From NCBI GenBank assembly GCA_001701115.1, contig DAAJ01000102.1, positions 63,572 to 89,807 on the forward strand: DNA of 26,236 bases, written 5' to 3'. Below, piece after piece: positions 1 to 7,933 of this stretch (position 1 is its first letter; every line of letters starts with the position of its first letter). The DNA comes from Bacteroidales bacterium GP2. Lineage in GTDB: Bacteria > Bacteroidota > Bacteroidia > Bacteroidales > Muribaculaceae. The position numbers were made by a program, and so were the translations under genes. The notes beneath the pieces are model-generated. The model did not search any database. It was not told the DNA's origin and saw only the letters and a list, made by a program, of their open reading frames with translations.

Positions 1-1
1 A

Positions 2-529
2 TTGCTGAACCGCACACATGAGGAGCTGTCCGGCACAACCATCGGTGTGACAATGGAAGGAATAAGACCATTCCTGATTGAAGTCCAGGCACTGGTGAGC
101 ACTGCCGCTTACGGCACCCCGCAACGGTCTGTAACCGGTTTTGATGCAAAAAGGATGAATATGCTCCTTGCCGTGCTTGAAAAAAGGGTCGGTTTCAAGC
201 TTGCCCAAAAAGATGTGTTCCTAAATATAGCGGGTGGAATAAAAGTTAACGATCCGGCTCTTGACCTTGCCGTTATATGTGCGATTCTGTCTAGCAATGT
301 GGATATGTGTGTCCCGGCAGATGTTTGCATGGCGGGAGAGGTAGGACTGTCCGGCGAAATACGACCTGTAATAAGAATGGAGCAGAGAATCAGGGAGGCG
401 CAAAAGCTTGGAATGAAACGCATGCTGGTGCCGAAAGGGAGCCTGAAAGGCATTGATATAACCGATGGCGATATGGAGATAGTAGAAGTGGCAAAAGTGG
501 AGGAGGCATTCCGCGCACTGTTTGCTTAA
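2..529 (+). CDS. radA: DNA repair protein RadA, C-terminal part (5' truncated by window edge)
   Basis: The frame is open to the left edge and ends at TAA 527-529, so only the last 175 or so residues are present. They match the C-terminal part of RadA (Sms), the Lon-protease-like domain that follows the RecA-type ATPase and the KNRFG motif. Recognisable stretches are EVQALVS, RSVTGFDAKR, VGFKLAQKDVFLN, the GGIKVNDPALDLAV segment and GEVGLSGEIRPV. RadA is a branch-migration helicase acting in recombinational repair. The Lon-like domain has no protease activity and serves as a hexameric DNA-binding scaffold. The zinc finger, Walker motifs and true start lie outside the window. The gene is followed by a strong terminator and converges on purT. 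Identification rests on the conserved C-terminal motifs. Confidence 0.93.
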   Translation: MLNRTHEELSGTTIGVTMEGIRPFLIEVQALVSTAAYGTPQRSVTGFDAKRMNMLLAVLEKRVGFKLAQKDVFLNIAGGIKVNDPALDLAVICAILSSNVDMCVPADVCMAGEVGLSGEIRPVIRMEQRIREAQKLGMKRMLVPKGSLKGIDITDGDMEIVEVAKVEEAFRALFA

Positions 530-546
530 CTGTCAACCGATAAAAT

Positions 547-586
547 AAGAAAGCGGCTCATCCGTAAGGAATCGAGCCGCTTTCTT
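547..586. terminator. Bidirectional intrinsic terminator between radA and purT
   Basis: A perfect 13-bp inverted repeat (547-559 with 574-586, arms AAGAAAGCGGCTC and GAGCCGCTTTCTT) encloses a 14-base loop. It lies between the stop codons of two convergent genes. Both sides are T-rich on their own strand (TTTCTT rightward, TTTCTTATTTTA leftward), so it can end transcription of radA and of purT. Confidence 0.88.
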
Positions 587-605
587 GCTGTATTATATCT
601 TTTAT

Positions 606-1796
606 TTATCTGGGAAGCACATTTACTTTGAGCTTATAGTATGCCCTGTCGGCTTTTGCACGCGCTTCTTCCAAAGTGTCAGCTGTTGCGAGGATTACTC
701 CCATTCTTCTATGTCCTTTGATTTCAGGTTTGCCGAATATGCGCATCTGCACTCCCGGCTCTTCAAGCACCTTTTCAAGGCAGTCCATTTCAATTTTGTC
801 GGTATCACCTTCCACTACAATGGCACGTGAAGCAGATGGCGCAAAGAATTTGATTGCCGGAACAGGAAGCCCGAGAAGGGCGCGGGCATGGAGCCCGAAC
901 TCGCTGAGGTCCTGGGAAATCATTGTCACCATGCCAGTGTCATGTGGGCGGGGAGAAACTTCACTGAAAATAACGTCATCGCCTTTGATGAAGAGTTCAA
1001 CACCGAAAATACCGTAGCCTCCAAGCGCATCAGTAACTTTTTTTGCAATTTCTTTCGCCTTTTCGATTGCAGCCGGGCTCATTGGCTGTGGCTGCCAGGA
1101 ATAGCGGTAGTCGCCGTCAATCTGTATGTGTCCCACAGGTTCACAATAGCAAGTACCGGAACTGCTGCGCACTGTAAGGAGGGTGATTTCATAGTCGAAG
1201 TCAATAAATCCTTCAACAATAACCCTGCCGGCACCAGCCCTGCCACCTTCCTGGGCATTCTTCCATGCGGCTTCAATATCTTCCGGTTTCTTGATTGTGC
1301 TCTGACCGTGACCGCTGGAGCTCATGATTGGTTTTACCACGCAAGGGATTCCAACTTCCTCAATAGCTTTCCTGAACTCTTCGTAATCAGATGCAAACCT
1401 GTAAGGCGAGGTTTTGACACCGAGTTCTTCGGCAGCGAGGCGGCGGATGCCTTCACGGTTCATGGTGAGCCATGCCGCATTTGCGGTGGGAGTAACGTTG
1501 TATCCTTCAGCTTCAAGCTCTTTGAGTACGGGAGTAGCGATAGCCTCAACTTCAGGAATGATATGGTCAGGCTTCTCGAGCTCAATGATGCGGCGGAGTT
1601 CAGCTCCGTCAAGCATATTGAAAACATGGCTGCGGTGAGCAACCTGCATTGCGGGGGCACCGGGATAACGGTCACAAGCTACAACTTCAACGCCATAACG
1701 CTGGAGTTCGATAGCCACTTCTTTACCAAGTTCTCCGCTTCCTAAGAGAAGAGCTTTTCTACCAACCGGTGTGCACACCGAACCTATTTTTGTCAT
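606..1796 (-). CDS. purT: Formate-dependent phosphoribosylglycinamide formyltransferase PurT
   Basis: 396 residues, close to the usual length of about 392. PurT is a cytosolic ATP-grasp enzyme that uses ATP and formate to formylate GAR in step 3 of purine synthesis, an alternative to folate-dependent PurN. Visible features are the N-terminal nucleotide-fold glycine motif GSGELGKE (residues 19-26), the PEVEAIAT motif (81-88), the ATP-grasp region from about residue 115 with VVKPIMSSSG (153-162), and the metal/ATP motif EVSPRPHDTGMVT (279-291). The start is the ATG 1794-1796, 34 bases below a canonical promoter. Oddity: the loop usually written SSSGKGQ reads SSSGHGQ here, with His164 for Lys (GGT CAC GGT codons). 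The gene lies downstream of lon on the same strand but has its own promoter. Confidence 0.96.
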   Translation of the reverse strand: MTKIGSVCTPVGRKALLLGSGELGKEVAIELQRYGVEVVACDRYPGAPAMQVAHRSHVFNMLDGAELRRIIELEKPDHIIPEVEAIATPVLKELEAEGYNVTPTANAAWLTMNREGIRRLAAEELGVKTSPYRFASDYEEFRKAIEEVGIPCVVKPIMSSSGHGQSTIKKPEDIEAAWKNAQEGGRAGAGRVIVEGFIDFDYEITLLTVRSSSGTCYCEPVGHIQIDGDYRYSWQPQPMSPAAIEKAKEIAKKVTDALGGYGIFGVELFIKGDDVIFSEVSPRPHDTGMVTMISQDLSEFGLHARALLGLPVPAIKFFAPSASRAIVVEGDTDKIEMDCLEKVLEEPGVQMRIFGKPEIKGHRRMGVILATADTLEEARAKADRAYYKLKVNVLPR

Positions 1797-1830
1797 ATTA
1801 TCAATAAGAATTAATTAGTGATTGATTGCG

Positions 1831-1861
1831 CAAAAGTACTAAAAAGAGCGAGTATTGCAAA
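1831..1861 (-). promoter_or_regulatory. Canonical Bacteroidetes promoter for purT
   Basis: Read on the minus strand, TTTG (complement of 1858-1861) is followed after exactly 19 bases by TACTTTTG (complement of 1831-1838). This is a full match to the Bacteroidetes housekeeping promoter, -33 TTTG and -7 TAnnTTTG. It begins 4 bases beyond the lon stop codon, so purT can be transcribed independently of lon. Confidence 0.85.
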
Positions 1862-1864
1862 ACA

Positions 1865-4267
1865 TCAGTTTTCAACAGCTTCCGCAAATACCTCTTTTAT
1901 GTCCTTAACGTACTTGATAGTCAGTCCGTCCAGGTATCTTTCAGGAATATCGGCAACATCCTTCCGGTTTGCTTCCGGGAGCAGTACAGTAGTGATTCCG
2001 GCTCTTTTTGCAGCAAGGAGCTTCTCTTTGACCCCTCCGATAGGCAATACTTTGCCTCGCAAGGTGAGTTCTCCGGTCATGGCAATCCGATCCTTTATTT
2101 TTTTGCCGCTGAATGCCGACATGACAGAGGTTGCCATTGTTATTCCTGCCGAAGGACCATCCTTTGGAATCGCTCCTTCAGGCACATGGATGTGTACTGT
2201 AGTGGTGTCGAACTGCGCGGGGTCGATGCCGAACTCCTCTGCATGCGCCCTCACGTGCTGCAATGCAATAGCCGCTGATTCTTTCATCACGTCGCCAAGG
2301 TTTCCGGTAAGCACAAGTTTTTCTCCTTTTGACGGTGAGAGTGAAGTTTCAACGCAGAGAGTGCATCCTCCTGCGGCTGTCCATGCCAGACCGGTCACAA
2401 CTCCGGGATATTCGTTACCCTCATAGCGCTCCTTGATGAAAGGTGCCGGACCAAGCAACGACTGGAGATGTTCTGGCTTAACGGTGGAATGCCATGTTTT
2501 TCCGGAAACTTTTGCAAGGACAGTTTTACGCACAATCGCTGCAATACGTTTCTCCAATTGGCGAACTCCGCTTTCAGATGTATATTCCTCAATAATTGAC
2601 AGGAGGGTAGGGTTTTCAAGTTTGAGTTCCGAGGTGTCGAGTCCGGCATCCTTAAGTAAGCGTGGAAGGAGATGCCGTTGAGCGATTTCGATTTTCTCTT
2701 CCGGAAGATAGCCTGACAGGTCAATTATTTCCATTCTGTCCATAAGCGGTGCAGGAATGGAAGACAGTGTATTTGCTGTGGCAATGAACAGTACTTTTGA
2801 TAAATCAAAATCTACATCCACATAATTGTCATGGAAATGGCAGTTCTGCTCAGGGTCAAGCACCTCAAGGAGTGCGGCAGAAGGATCGCCCCTGAAATCG
2901 GAACCGACCTTGTCTATTTCGTCAAGGAGAATTACAGGGTTTGCTGTTCCGGCTCTGCGCAAGGCATCAATAATGCGTCCCGGCATCGCGCCTATGTATG
3001 TACGCCTGTGTCCTCTGATCTCGGCTTCATCATGTAAACCGCCGAGTGCCACCCTGCGGTACTGGCGACCGAGCGCTGAGGCTATGGACTGCCCAAGCGA
3101 GGTTTTGCCGACTCCGGGAGCGCCTACCAGGCAGATGATAGGGGAGTGGGAATCAGGAGCATTGATTAATAGGGCAATCTGTTCCAGTACCCTTTCCTTT
3201 ACTTTTTCAAGCCCATAGTGGTCAGCATCCAATATCTCAGATGCTTTATGGATATCGCCATTGGTAGCGTCAATTTTTCCCCAAGGGAGGTCTACAATCA
3301 GCTCAAGGTATGATAGAAGGACAGAATAATCGGGGCTCTGGGGCGCCAGCCTTCCGAGCTTAGCACATTCCCGGTCAAAGACCACACGGACATCATCAGG
3401 CAATGGCAGAGAATCAGCTTTCTCACGGATTCGGTCGATATCCGCCTCAGGTCCGTCCTCGCCATAGATTTCTTTCTTCAGCACATTGTACTGCTGTTGG
3501 AGAAAAGCACTACGCTGTTGTTCAGAAAGTTCTGAACGGGTCCGCTCACCGATTTCCTGCACAATCTTCATCTTCTCTTTTTGCATGTTTAGATTGAGAA
3601 GGAGCTGCACGCCTCTCTCCTTGATGTTTTTCTCTTCAAGAAGCTCCTGCCTGATTTTGGGAGGAATGGGTGCATGGGTCGATGAGAGATTTATGGCAAG
3701 GGTAGGTTCTTCGATATTCTCAATGTTGACGTATAGTTCCTTGGGCACATCGCTGTTCTGCTTCATCAAAGTGACAAGGGCATTCTTTGCCGCAGAAGCG
3801 ATTATCTGCAACTCTTCATCTGACTCAGGATATTTTTTTTCGCGGACAGCCTTTGCTAATATATATAAGGTGTCCGGATGGATTGGCGCCGGAACCTGCA
3901 CAGATTCAATCTTGGTGAATTTGCCTCGTGCGCGGAGTATTGCTGTAGGCACGGCGCCCGGCACTTCAAATACATTGATGACATCTGCAATGACTCCTTC
4001 GTTGTACAGGTCATCGACACCGGGTCGCTCTATTGATGGGTCTGTCTGGCAGATTACACCTATAGGAAACCTATCGCTTTCAGCCGCCTTTGCAAGCGCA
4101 ATGGAGGAATCACGTCCGAGTTGCACCGGAAAGGTCACACCTGGAAATAAAACGAAATCGCGGGTGGGAAGTATAGGCAATGCGTTGTAATCAGGCTTTT
4201 TATCAAATTTTTTTGGGTCAATGTCAATCTGTCCCAGAGTAACTATGCTTGAATCTTTCTTGCTCAT
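1865..4267 (-). CDS. lon: ATP-dependent endopeptidase Lon (LonA)
   Basis: 800 residues, normal for LonA. Cytosolic AAA+ protease that removes misfolded and regulatory proteins. Domains in order: N-terminal substrate-recognition (LAN) domain from about residue 28 (NALPILPTRDFVLFPGV) to about 230, a coiled-coil linker around 225-275, the AAA+ module with Walker A GAPGVGKT (382-389) and Walker B VILLDEID (445-452), and the C-terminal protease domain. The Ser-Lys dyad is intact: Ser706 in PKDGPSAG and Lys749 in GGVKEKLL, 43 residues apart as in E. coli (S679/K722). The start ATG gives a short leader after a promoter -7 box at 4295-4302. The gene is divergent from the EF-G2-like gene and shares with it a 232-base regulatory gap. 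Identification is secure. Confidence 0.98.
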   Translation of the reverse strand: MSKKDSSIVTLGQIDIDPKKFDKKPDYNALPILPTRDFVLFPGVTFPVQLGRDSSIALAKAAESDRFPIGVICQTDPSIERPGVDDLYNEGVIADVINVFEVPGAVPTAILRARGKFTKIESVQVPAPIHPDTLYILAKAVREKKYPESDEELQIIASAAKNALVTLMKQNSDVPKELYVNIENIEEPTLAINLSSTHAPIPPKIRQELLEEKNIKERGVQLLLNLNMQKEKMKIVQEIGERTRSELSEQQRSAFLQQQYNVLKKEIYGEDGPEADIDRIREKADSLPLPDDVRVVFDRECAKLGRLAPQSPDYSVLLSYLELIVDLPWGKIDATNGDIHKASEILDADHYGLEKVKERVLEQIALLINAPDSHSPIICLVGAPGVGKTSLGQSIASALGRQYRRVALGGLHDEAEIRGHRRTYIGAMPGRIIDALRRAGTANPVILLDEIDKVGSDFRGDPSAALLEVLDPEQNCHFHDNYVDVDFDLSKVLFIATANTLSSIPAPLMDRMEIIDLSGYLPEEKIEIAQRHLLPRLLKDAGLDTSELKLENPTLLSIIEEYTSESGVRQLEKRIAAIVRKTVLAKVSGKTWHSTVKPEHLQSLLGPAPFIKERYEGNEYPGVVTGLAWTAAGGCTLCVETSLSPSKGEKLVLTGNLGDVMKESAAIALQHVRAHAEEFGIDPAQFDTTTVHIHVPEGAIPKDGPSAGITMATSVMSAFSGKKIKDRIAMTGELTLRGKVLPIGGVKEKLLAAKRAGITTVLLPEANRKDVADIPERYLDGLTIKYVKDIKEVFAEAVEN

Positions 4268-4294
4268 GTTCTATTGTTTTGCTTGTCAGCTATG

Positions 4295-4302
4295 CAAAGA
4301 TA
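4295..4302 (-). promoter_or_regulatory. Promoter -7 element of lon
   Basis: The minus strand reads TATCTTTG, a perfect TAnnTTTG, ending about 28 bases before the lon ATG. No good TTTG is found at 19-21 bases upstream (best is TGTA at 20), so only the -7 half is clear. Transcription would start near 4288. Confidence 0.6.
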
Positions 4303-4351
4303 ATGCCAAAAAGCCGGTTTAATACATAATAAACAATAAAAAAGCACTAAA

Positions 4352-4385
4352 TGCCTAAACTTGCCTAAATATGTTATGTAACATA
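4352..4385. promoter_or_regulatory. Putative operator: direct repeats plus 16-bp palindrome between lon and EF-G2
   Basis: Two copies of TGCCTAAA (4352-4359 and 4362-4369) lie one helical turn apart. A weaker copy, GCACTAAA, is at 4344-4351. They abut a perfect inverted repeat TATGTTA-TG-TAACATA (4370-4385). The arrangement looks like a binding site for a dimeric regulator. It is centred about 54 bases upstream of the presumed EF-G2 start of transcription and about 90 upstream of that of lon. In B. thetaiotaomicron the EF-G2 gene is activated by the CRP-like carbon regulator Cur; assigning this site to Cur is inference. Confidence 0.4.
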
Positions 4386-4395
4386 CTCCTGCATT

Positions 4396-4425
4396 ATTGA
4401 ATATTTAATAATTATCACTAATTTG
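4396..4425 (+). promoter_or_regulatory. Possible imperfect promoter of the EF-G2-like gene
   Basis: ATTG (4396-4399) is followed after 19 bases by TAATTTG (4419-4425). The -33 has one mismatch and the -7 is one base shorter than TAnnTTTG. A weak promoter would fit a gene that needs an activator. The predicted start near 4432 leaves a leader of roughly 68 bases. Confidence 0.3.
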
Positions 4426-4499
4426 CGCCCTGTTCAGCAGAATTCTCTCTTCTTACTCTGCCGGCATTAAAATAAAAAACATTACTAAATTCTAATAAC

Positions 4500-6656
4500 A
4501 TGAAGGTTTACCAGACTAACGAAATCAAAAACATTGCCCTGTTAGGTAGCAAGGGCTCAGGTAAAACCACACTCGCTGAAGCTATGCTTTTCGAGTGTGG
4601 AGTTATAAAACGTCGCGGCACTGTTGAAGCAAAAAATACTGTAAGTGACTATTTCCCAGTTGAAAAAGAATACGGTTACTCAGTATTCTCAACAATATTT
4701 TATGCTGAATTTTTAGGTAAAAAGCTGAATGTGATAGATTGCCCGGGAGCAGATGACTTCGTAGGCAATGCAATCACCGCGCTCAATGTTACCGATACAG
4801 GTGTCATACTTGTAGATGCCCAATATGGCGTAGAGGTAGGAACCCAGAATATTTTCCGTACTTGCGCAAACCTTAAAAAGCCTGTCATCTTCGCCCTCAA
4901 CCAGCTTGACGGTGAAAAAGCTGATTATGAGAATGTAATCGAGCAGATGCGTGAAATTTTCGGCAATAAGGTAATCACCATCCAGTATCCTCTTAATGCC
5001 GGTCCTGGCTTCAATGCAATGATTGACGTGCTCCTCATGAAGAAATACTCCTGGGGTCCCGAAGGAGGCGTGCCTACAATCGAAGATATTCCCGCAGAGG
5101 AGATGGAGCGTGCACAGGAACTTCACCAGCAGCTTGTTGAAGCAGCAGCTGAAAACGACGAGACTCTGATGGAGAAATTCTTTGACCAGGGACATCTCAC
5201 AGAGGATGAAATGCGCGAAGGTATCCGCAAAGGACTTGTTGACCGTTCTGTGTTCCCGGTATTCTGCGTAAGCGCTCTTAAGGACATGGGTGTACGCCGC
5301 ATGATGGAATTCCTCGGCAACGTGGTGCCTTTCGTTGAAGATATGCCAGCTCCGGTGGATGCTTCCGGCGAAGAAGTTAAACCGGACAGCAATGGTCCTC
5401 TCAGCCTCTATATGTTCAAGACAACTGTTGAACCGCATATCGGTGAGGTGAGCTACTTCAAAGTTATGAGCGGCACACTTACTCCGGGTGTTGACCTTGA
5501 CAATGTAAGCCGCGGCAGCAAGGAGAGAATCGCACAGATATTCTGCGTGTGCGGTCAGATAAAGACTCCTGTTGACAAACTCTGCGCAGGTGACATAGGC
5601 GCAACTGTTAAGCTTAAAGACGCACGCACAGGCAATACCCTTGATGCCAAAGGATGCGAATATCTTTTCGACTTCATTAAATTCCCTGCGCCCAAGTACC
5701 AGAGGGCTATCCGTCCTGTTACCGAAAGTGATGCAGAAAAACTCAGTGCAATCCTCACACGCATGCACGAGGAGGATCCCACATGGGAAGTCGAGATGTC
5801 AAAGGAACTCAAGCAGACCATTCTTTCAGGTCAGGGCGAATTCCATTTGCGCACCTTGAAATGGAGAGTTGAAAACAATGACAAGCTCCCGATTGTATTT
5901 GAAGAGCCAAAGATTCCTTACCGCGAAACAATCACCAAGGCTTCACGTGCTGACTACCGCCACAAGAAGCAGAGCGGTGGTGCAGGACAGTTCGGTGAGG
6001 TGCATATCATAGTTGAACCTTACACAGAAGGTATGCCCGCTCCAGACACATACCGTTTCGGCAACCAGGAATTCAAGATGAATGTGCGCGACACTCAGGA
6101 GATTCCTTTGGAATGGGGTGGCAAACTTGTTGTTTGCAACTGTATTGTCGGTGGTGCCATTGATACCCGTTTCATTCCTGCAATTGTCAAGGGTCTTATG
6201 GACCGCATGGAGCAGGGACCGCTCACCGGCTCTTATGCCCGCGATGTAAGGGTCTGCATATATGACGGCAAGATGCACCCGGTTGACTCAAATGAAATAT
6301 CATTCCGCCTTGCTGGAAGAAATGCGTTCAGCGAAGCATTCCGCAATGCAGGTCCGAAGATTCTGGAGCCTGTATATGATGTTGAAGTCATGGTTCCCGC
6401 TGACGCTATGGGTGATGTAATGAGTGACCTGCAGGGTCGCCGTGCAATTATCATGGGCATGTCAAGTGAAAACGGCTTTGAGAAGATTATTGCGAAAGTA
6501 CCTTTGAAAGAGATGTCAAGCTACTCCACAGCACTCAGCTCAATCACAGGCGGACGCTCCTCGTTCACAATGAAATTCTCTGGTTATGAACTCGTGCCCG
6601 GCGATGTTCAGGAAAAACTGCTGAAAGAATACGCAGATTCACAGACAGAGGAATAA
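4500..6656 (+). CDS. fusA2: EF-G paralog of the EF-G2 type with degenerate GTPase centre
   Basis: 718 residues with the full EF-G layout: G domain (1 to about 290), domain II (about 300-390), III (about 405-470), IV (about 475-610) and V (about 615-700). Domain IV is well kept (KKQSGGAGQFGEV at 489-501, GKMHPVDSNE at 590-599). The G domain is not. The P-loop reads GSKGSGKT (16-23) instead of AHIDAGKT, switch I EYGYSV (57-62) instead of ERGITI, G3 DCPGADDF (80-87) with Ala84 where the catalytic His normally sits, and G4 NQLD (134-137) instead of NKxD. About 26 residues are added in domain IV (near 514-541) relative to E. coli EF-G. This agrees with the B. thetaiotaomicron EF-G2 that promotes translocation without GTP hydrolysis and accumulates on carbon starvation. 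The same biochemistry here is inferred from sequence. Confidence 0.9.
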   Translation: MKVYQTNEIKNIALLGSKGSGKTTLAEAMLFECGVIKRRGTVEAKNTVSDYFPVEKEYGYSVFSTIFYAEFLGKKLNVIDCPGADDFVGNAITALNVTDTGVILVDAQYGVEVGTQNIFRTCANLKKPVIFALNQLDGEKADYENVIEQMREIFGNKVITIQYPLNAGPGFNAMIDVLLMKKYSWGPEGGVPTIEDIPAEEMERAQELHQQLVEAAAENDETLMEKFFDQGHLTEDEMREGIRKGLVDRSVFPVFCVSALKDMGVRRMMEFLGNVVPFVEDMPAPVDASGEEVKPDSNGPLSLYMFKTTVEPHIGEVSYFKVMSGTLTPGVDLDNVSRGSKERIAQIFCVCGQIKTPVDKLCAGDIGATVKLKDARTGNTLDAKGCEYLFDFIKFPAPKYQRAIRPVTESDAEKLSAILTRMHEEDPTWEVEMSKELKQTILSGQGEFHLRTLKWRVENNDKLPIVFEEPKIPYRETITKASRADYRHKKQSGGAGQFGEVHIIVEPYTEGMPAPDTYRFGNQEFKMNVRDTQEIPLEWGGKLVVCNCIVGGAIDTRFIPAIVKGLMDRMEQGPLTGSYARDVRVCIYDGKMHPVDSNEISFRLAGRNAFSEAFRNAGPKILEPVYDVEVMVPADAMGDVMSDLQGRRAIIMGMSSENGFEKIIAKVPLKEMSSYSTALSSITGGRSSFTMKFSGYELVPGDVQEKLLKEYADSQTEE

Positions 6657-6688
6657 ACCCATCCTGCAAAATAATTGTTTAATATTTG

Positions 6689-6722
6689 GAGCCCGTTGCC
6701 ATTTAGGCTTCGGGCTCTTTTT
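6689..6722 (+). terminator. Compound intrinsic terminator after the EF-G2-like gene
   Basis: Outer stem GAGCCCG/CGGGCTC (6689-6695, 6711-6717) encloses an inner stem GCC-ATTTA-GGC, followed by TTTTT. It begins 32 bases after the stop codon and ends only about 20 bases before the next start codon. Confidence 0.85.
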
Positions 6723-6741
6723 ATTATAAAAAGCAGATGTG

Positions 6742-7182
6742 ATGAAAAAGATTATGACATCCATTTTAGCGGTAGCAGCCCTGTTTGGCGCTGTAGGATG
6801 TACACCAAAGTATAATGTGGAAGAGTCCGCCCAACTTGTCAATGCCGCAAATGCCGACACTACTTTGACGCAGGAAACTTACGCGAAGATGATAGACATG
6901 CTTGCCAAAGGATACTCATATATGCGTGGGCGGCTTGCCGGAGCTGCCTTTGAAAAGAATCCCAGTGAGGCAATAAACGACATTATCAATTTCATGGGCG
7001 ATTCAACCCTCAATGCAGTCCAGCATCATTCCGGAGTGCTTATAGAAACGCTTGAAAAAGCACCGCTTGACAAGAAAAATGCGCGCCGCTTTGAAAAAGT
7101 GCGCGCACAATATCGTGAACTTGAGGAATCACTGCTGTACAATGCCCCGGCAGATACTACGGCATCGGTTTCTCATGAGTGA
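6742..7182 (+). CDS. Small predicted lipoprotein of unknown function
   Basis: 146 residues from ATG 6742; a GTG one codon earlier is less likely. The N-terminus is a lipoprotein signal: Lys-Lys, a hydrophobic stretch, then the lipobox-like GAVGC with Cys20 as the lipidated residue. The mature part is mostly charged and looks alpha-helical (for example ETYAKMIDMLAKGYSY and the segment around residues 105-130), without a family I recognise. The gene starts about 20 bases after a strong terminator, and I see no promoter in between, so it may depend on readthrough from the EF-G2-like gene. Its last 26 bases overlap the end of mlaF on the other strand. Function unknown; probably anchored in the inner or outer membrane facing the periplasm. 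Confidence 0.8.
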   Translation: MKKIMTSILAVAALFGAVGCTPKYNVEESAQLVNAANADTTLTQETYAKMIDMLAKGYSYMRGRLAGAAFEKNPSEAINDIINFMGDSTLNAVQHHSGVLIETLEKAPLDKKNARRFEKVRAQYRELEESLLYNAPADTTASVSHE

Positions 7183-7933
7183 TAACATACTCTTTTACTT
7201 TCTGGAATAAGTTTGTGGCAAACACAAAGTCGTTCAGCGCTTCATTTGAAGTCCTGTAGATTTCTTTCATGTCGCCGACCCACTCCCGCTGTCCGTTCTT
7301 TATGAATATGATATTCTCTCCAATTCCAAGCACGGAATTCATGTCGTGAGTATTGATGACAGTGGTCATATTATACTCGTGGGTTATATCGCTCAGCAAT
7401 TCATCTATTAGAATTGAGGTTCGCGGGTCCAGCCCGGAGTTCGGTTCGTCGCAGAAAAGATATTTTGGGTTAAGCGCAATGGCTCTTGCAATGGCAACTC
7501 GTTTCTGCATGCCGCCCGAAATTTCCGACGGGTATTTCTTGTCAGCGCCTTTAAGATTTACTCTCTCCAGGCAGAACTGGGCACGGTCTTTCATTTCGGC
7601 AGGAGTCATTTTAGTGAACATGGTCAGTGGAAACATTACATTTCCAAGCACAGTTTCCGAATCAAAAAGCGCTGAACCTTGAAAGAGCATGCCGATTTCT
7701 TCACGTAGGCTCTTTGTCTGGTTTATATCCATTTTAAGCAAATCGCGCCCGTCGAATAGAATTTCACCTTCCTCCGGTCTAACCAGCCCAACGACTGATT
7801 TCATCAATACGGTTTTGCCACTGCCGCTCTGACCGATGATAAGGTTGGTCTTTCCTGTCTCAAAGGTGGCGCTGACATTATGCAGAATCGTTTTATCGTC
7901 AAACGACTTTGTTATATTCTTGACTTCAATCAT
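7157..7933 (-). CDS. mlaF: ABC transporter ATPase, MlaF-type
   Basis: 258 residues, a single ABC ATPase domain. Motifs: Walker A GQSGSGKT (34-41), Q-loop FQGSALFDS (84-92), signature SGGMQKRVAIARA (139-151), Walker B YLFCDEP (158-164) and the H-loop His196 in NTHD. The long FQGSALFDSETVLGNV stretch and PNSGLDP are typical of the Mla/Ttg2A group. The permease gene just upstream settles the assignment: the mlaE stop overlaps this start by 4 bases (ATGA). MlaFE with an MCE-domain MlaD moves phospholipids between the inner and outer membrane. No mlaD lies next to the pair. The 3' end overlaps the convergent lipoprotein gene by 26 bases. Confidence 0.92.
   Translation of the reverse strand: MIEVKNITKSFDDKTILHNVSATFETGKTNLIIGQSGSGKTVLMKSVVGLVRPEEGEILFDGRDLLKMDINQTKSLREEIGMLFQGSALFDSETVLGNVMFPLTMFTKMTPAEMKDRAQFCLERVNLKGADKKYPSEISGGMQKRVAIARAIALNPKYLFCDEPNSGLDPRTSILIDELLSDITHEYNMTTVINTHDMNSVLGIGENIIFIKNGQREWVGDMKEIYRTSNEALNDFVFATNLFQKVKEYVITHEKPMP

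Noticed and set aside
888..1745. Open frame of 285 codons on the plus strand inside purT
   Set aside because: PurT is unmistakable on the other strand with a promoter; this frame has no recognisable motif.
4713..5768. Long open frame (351 codons) on the minus strand opposite the EF-G2-like gene
   Set aside because: It lies entirely inside a well-supported gene on the other strand, has a Cys/His-rich low-credibility composition and no family match; a shadow of the codon pattern.
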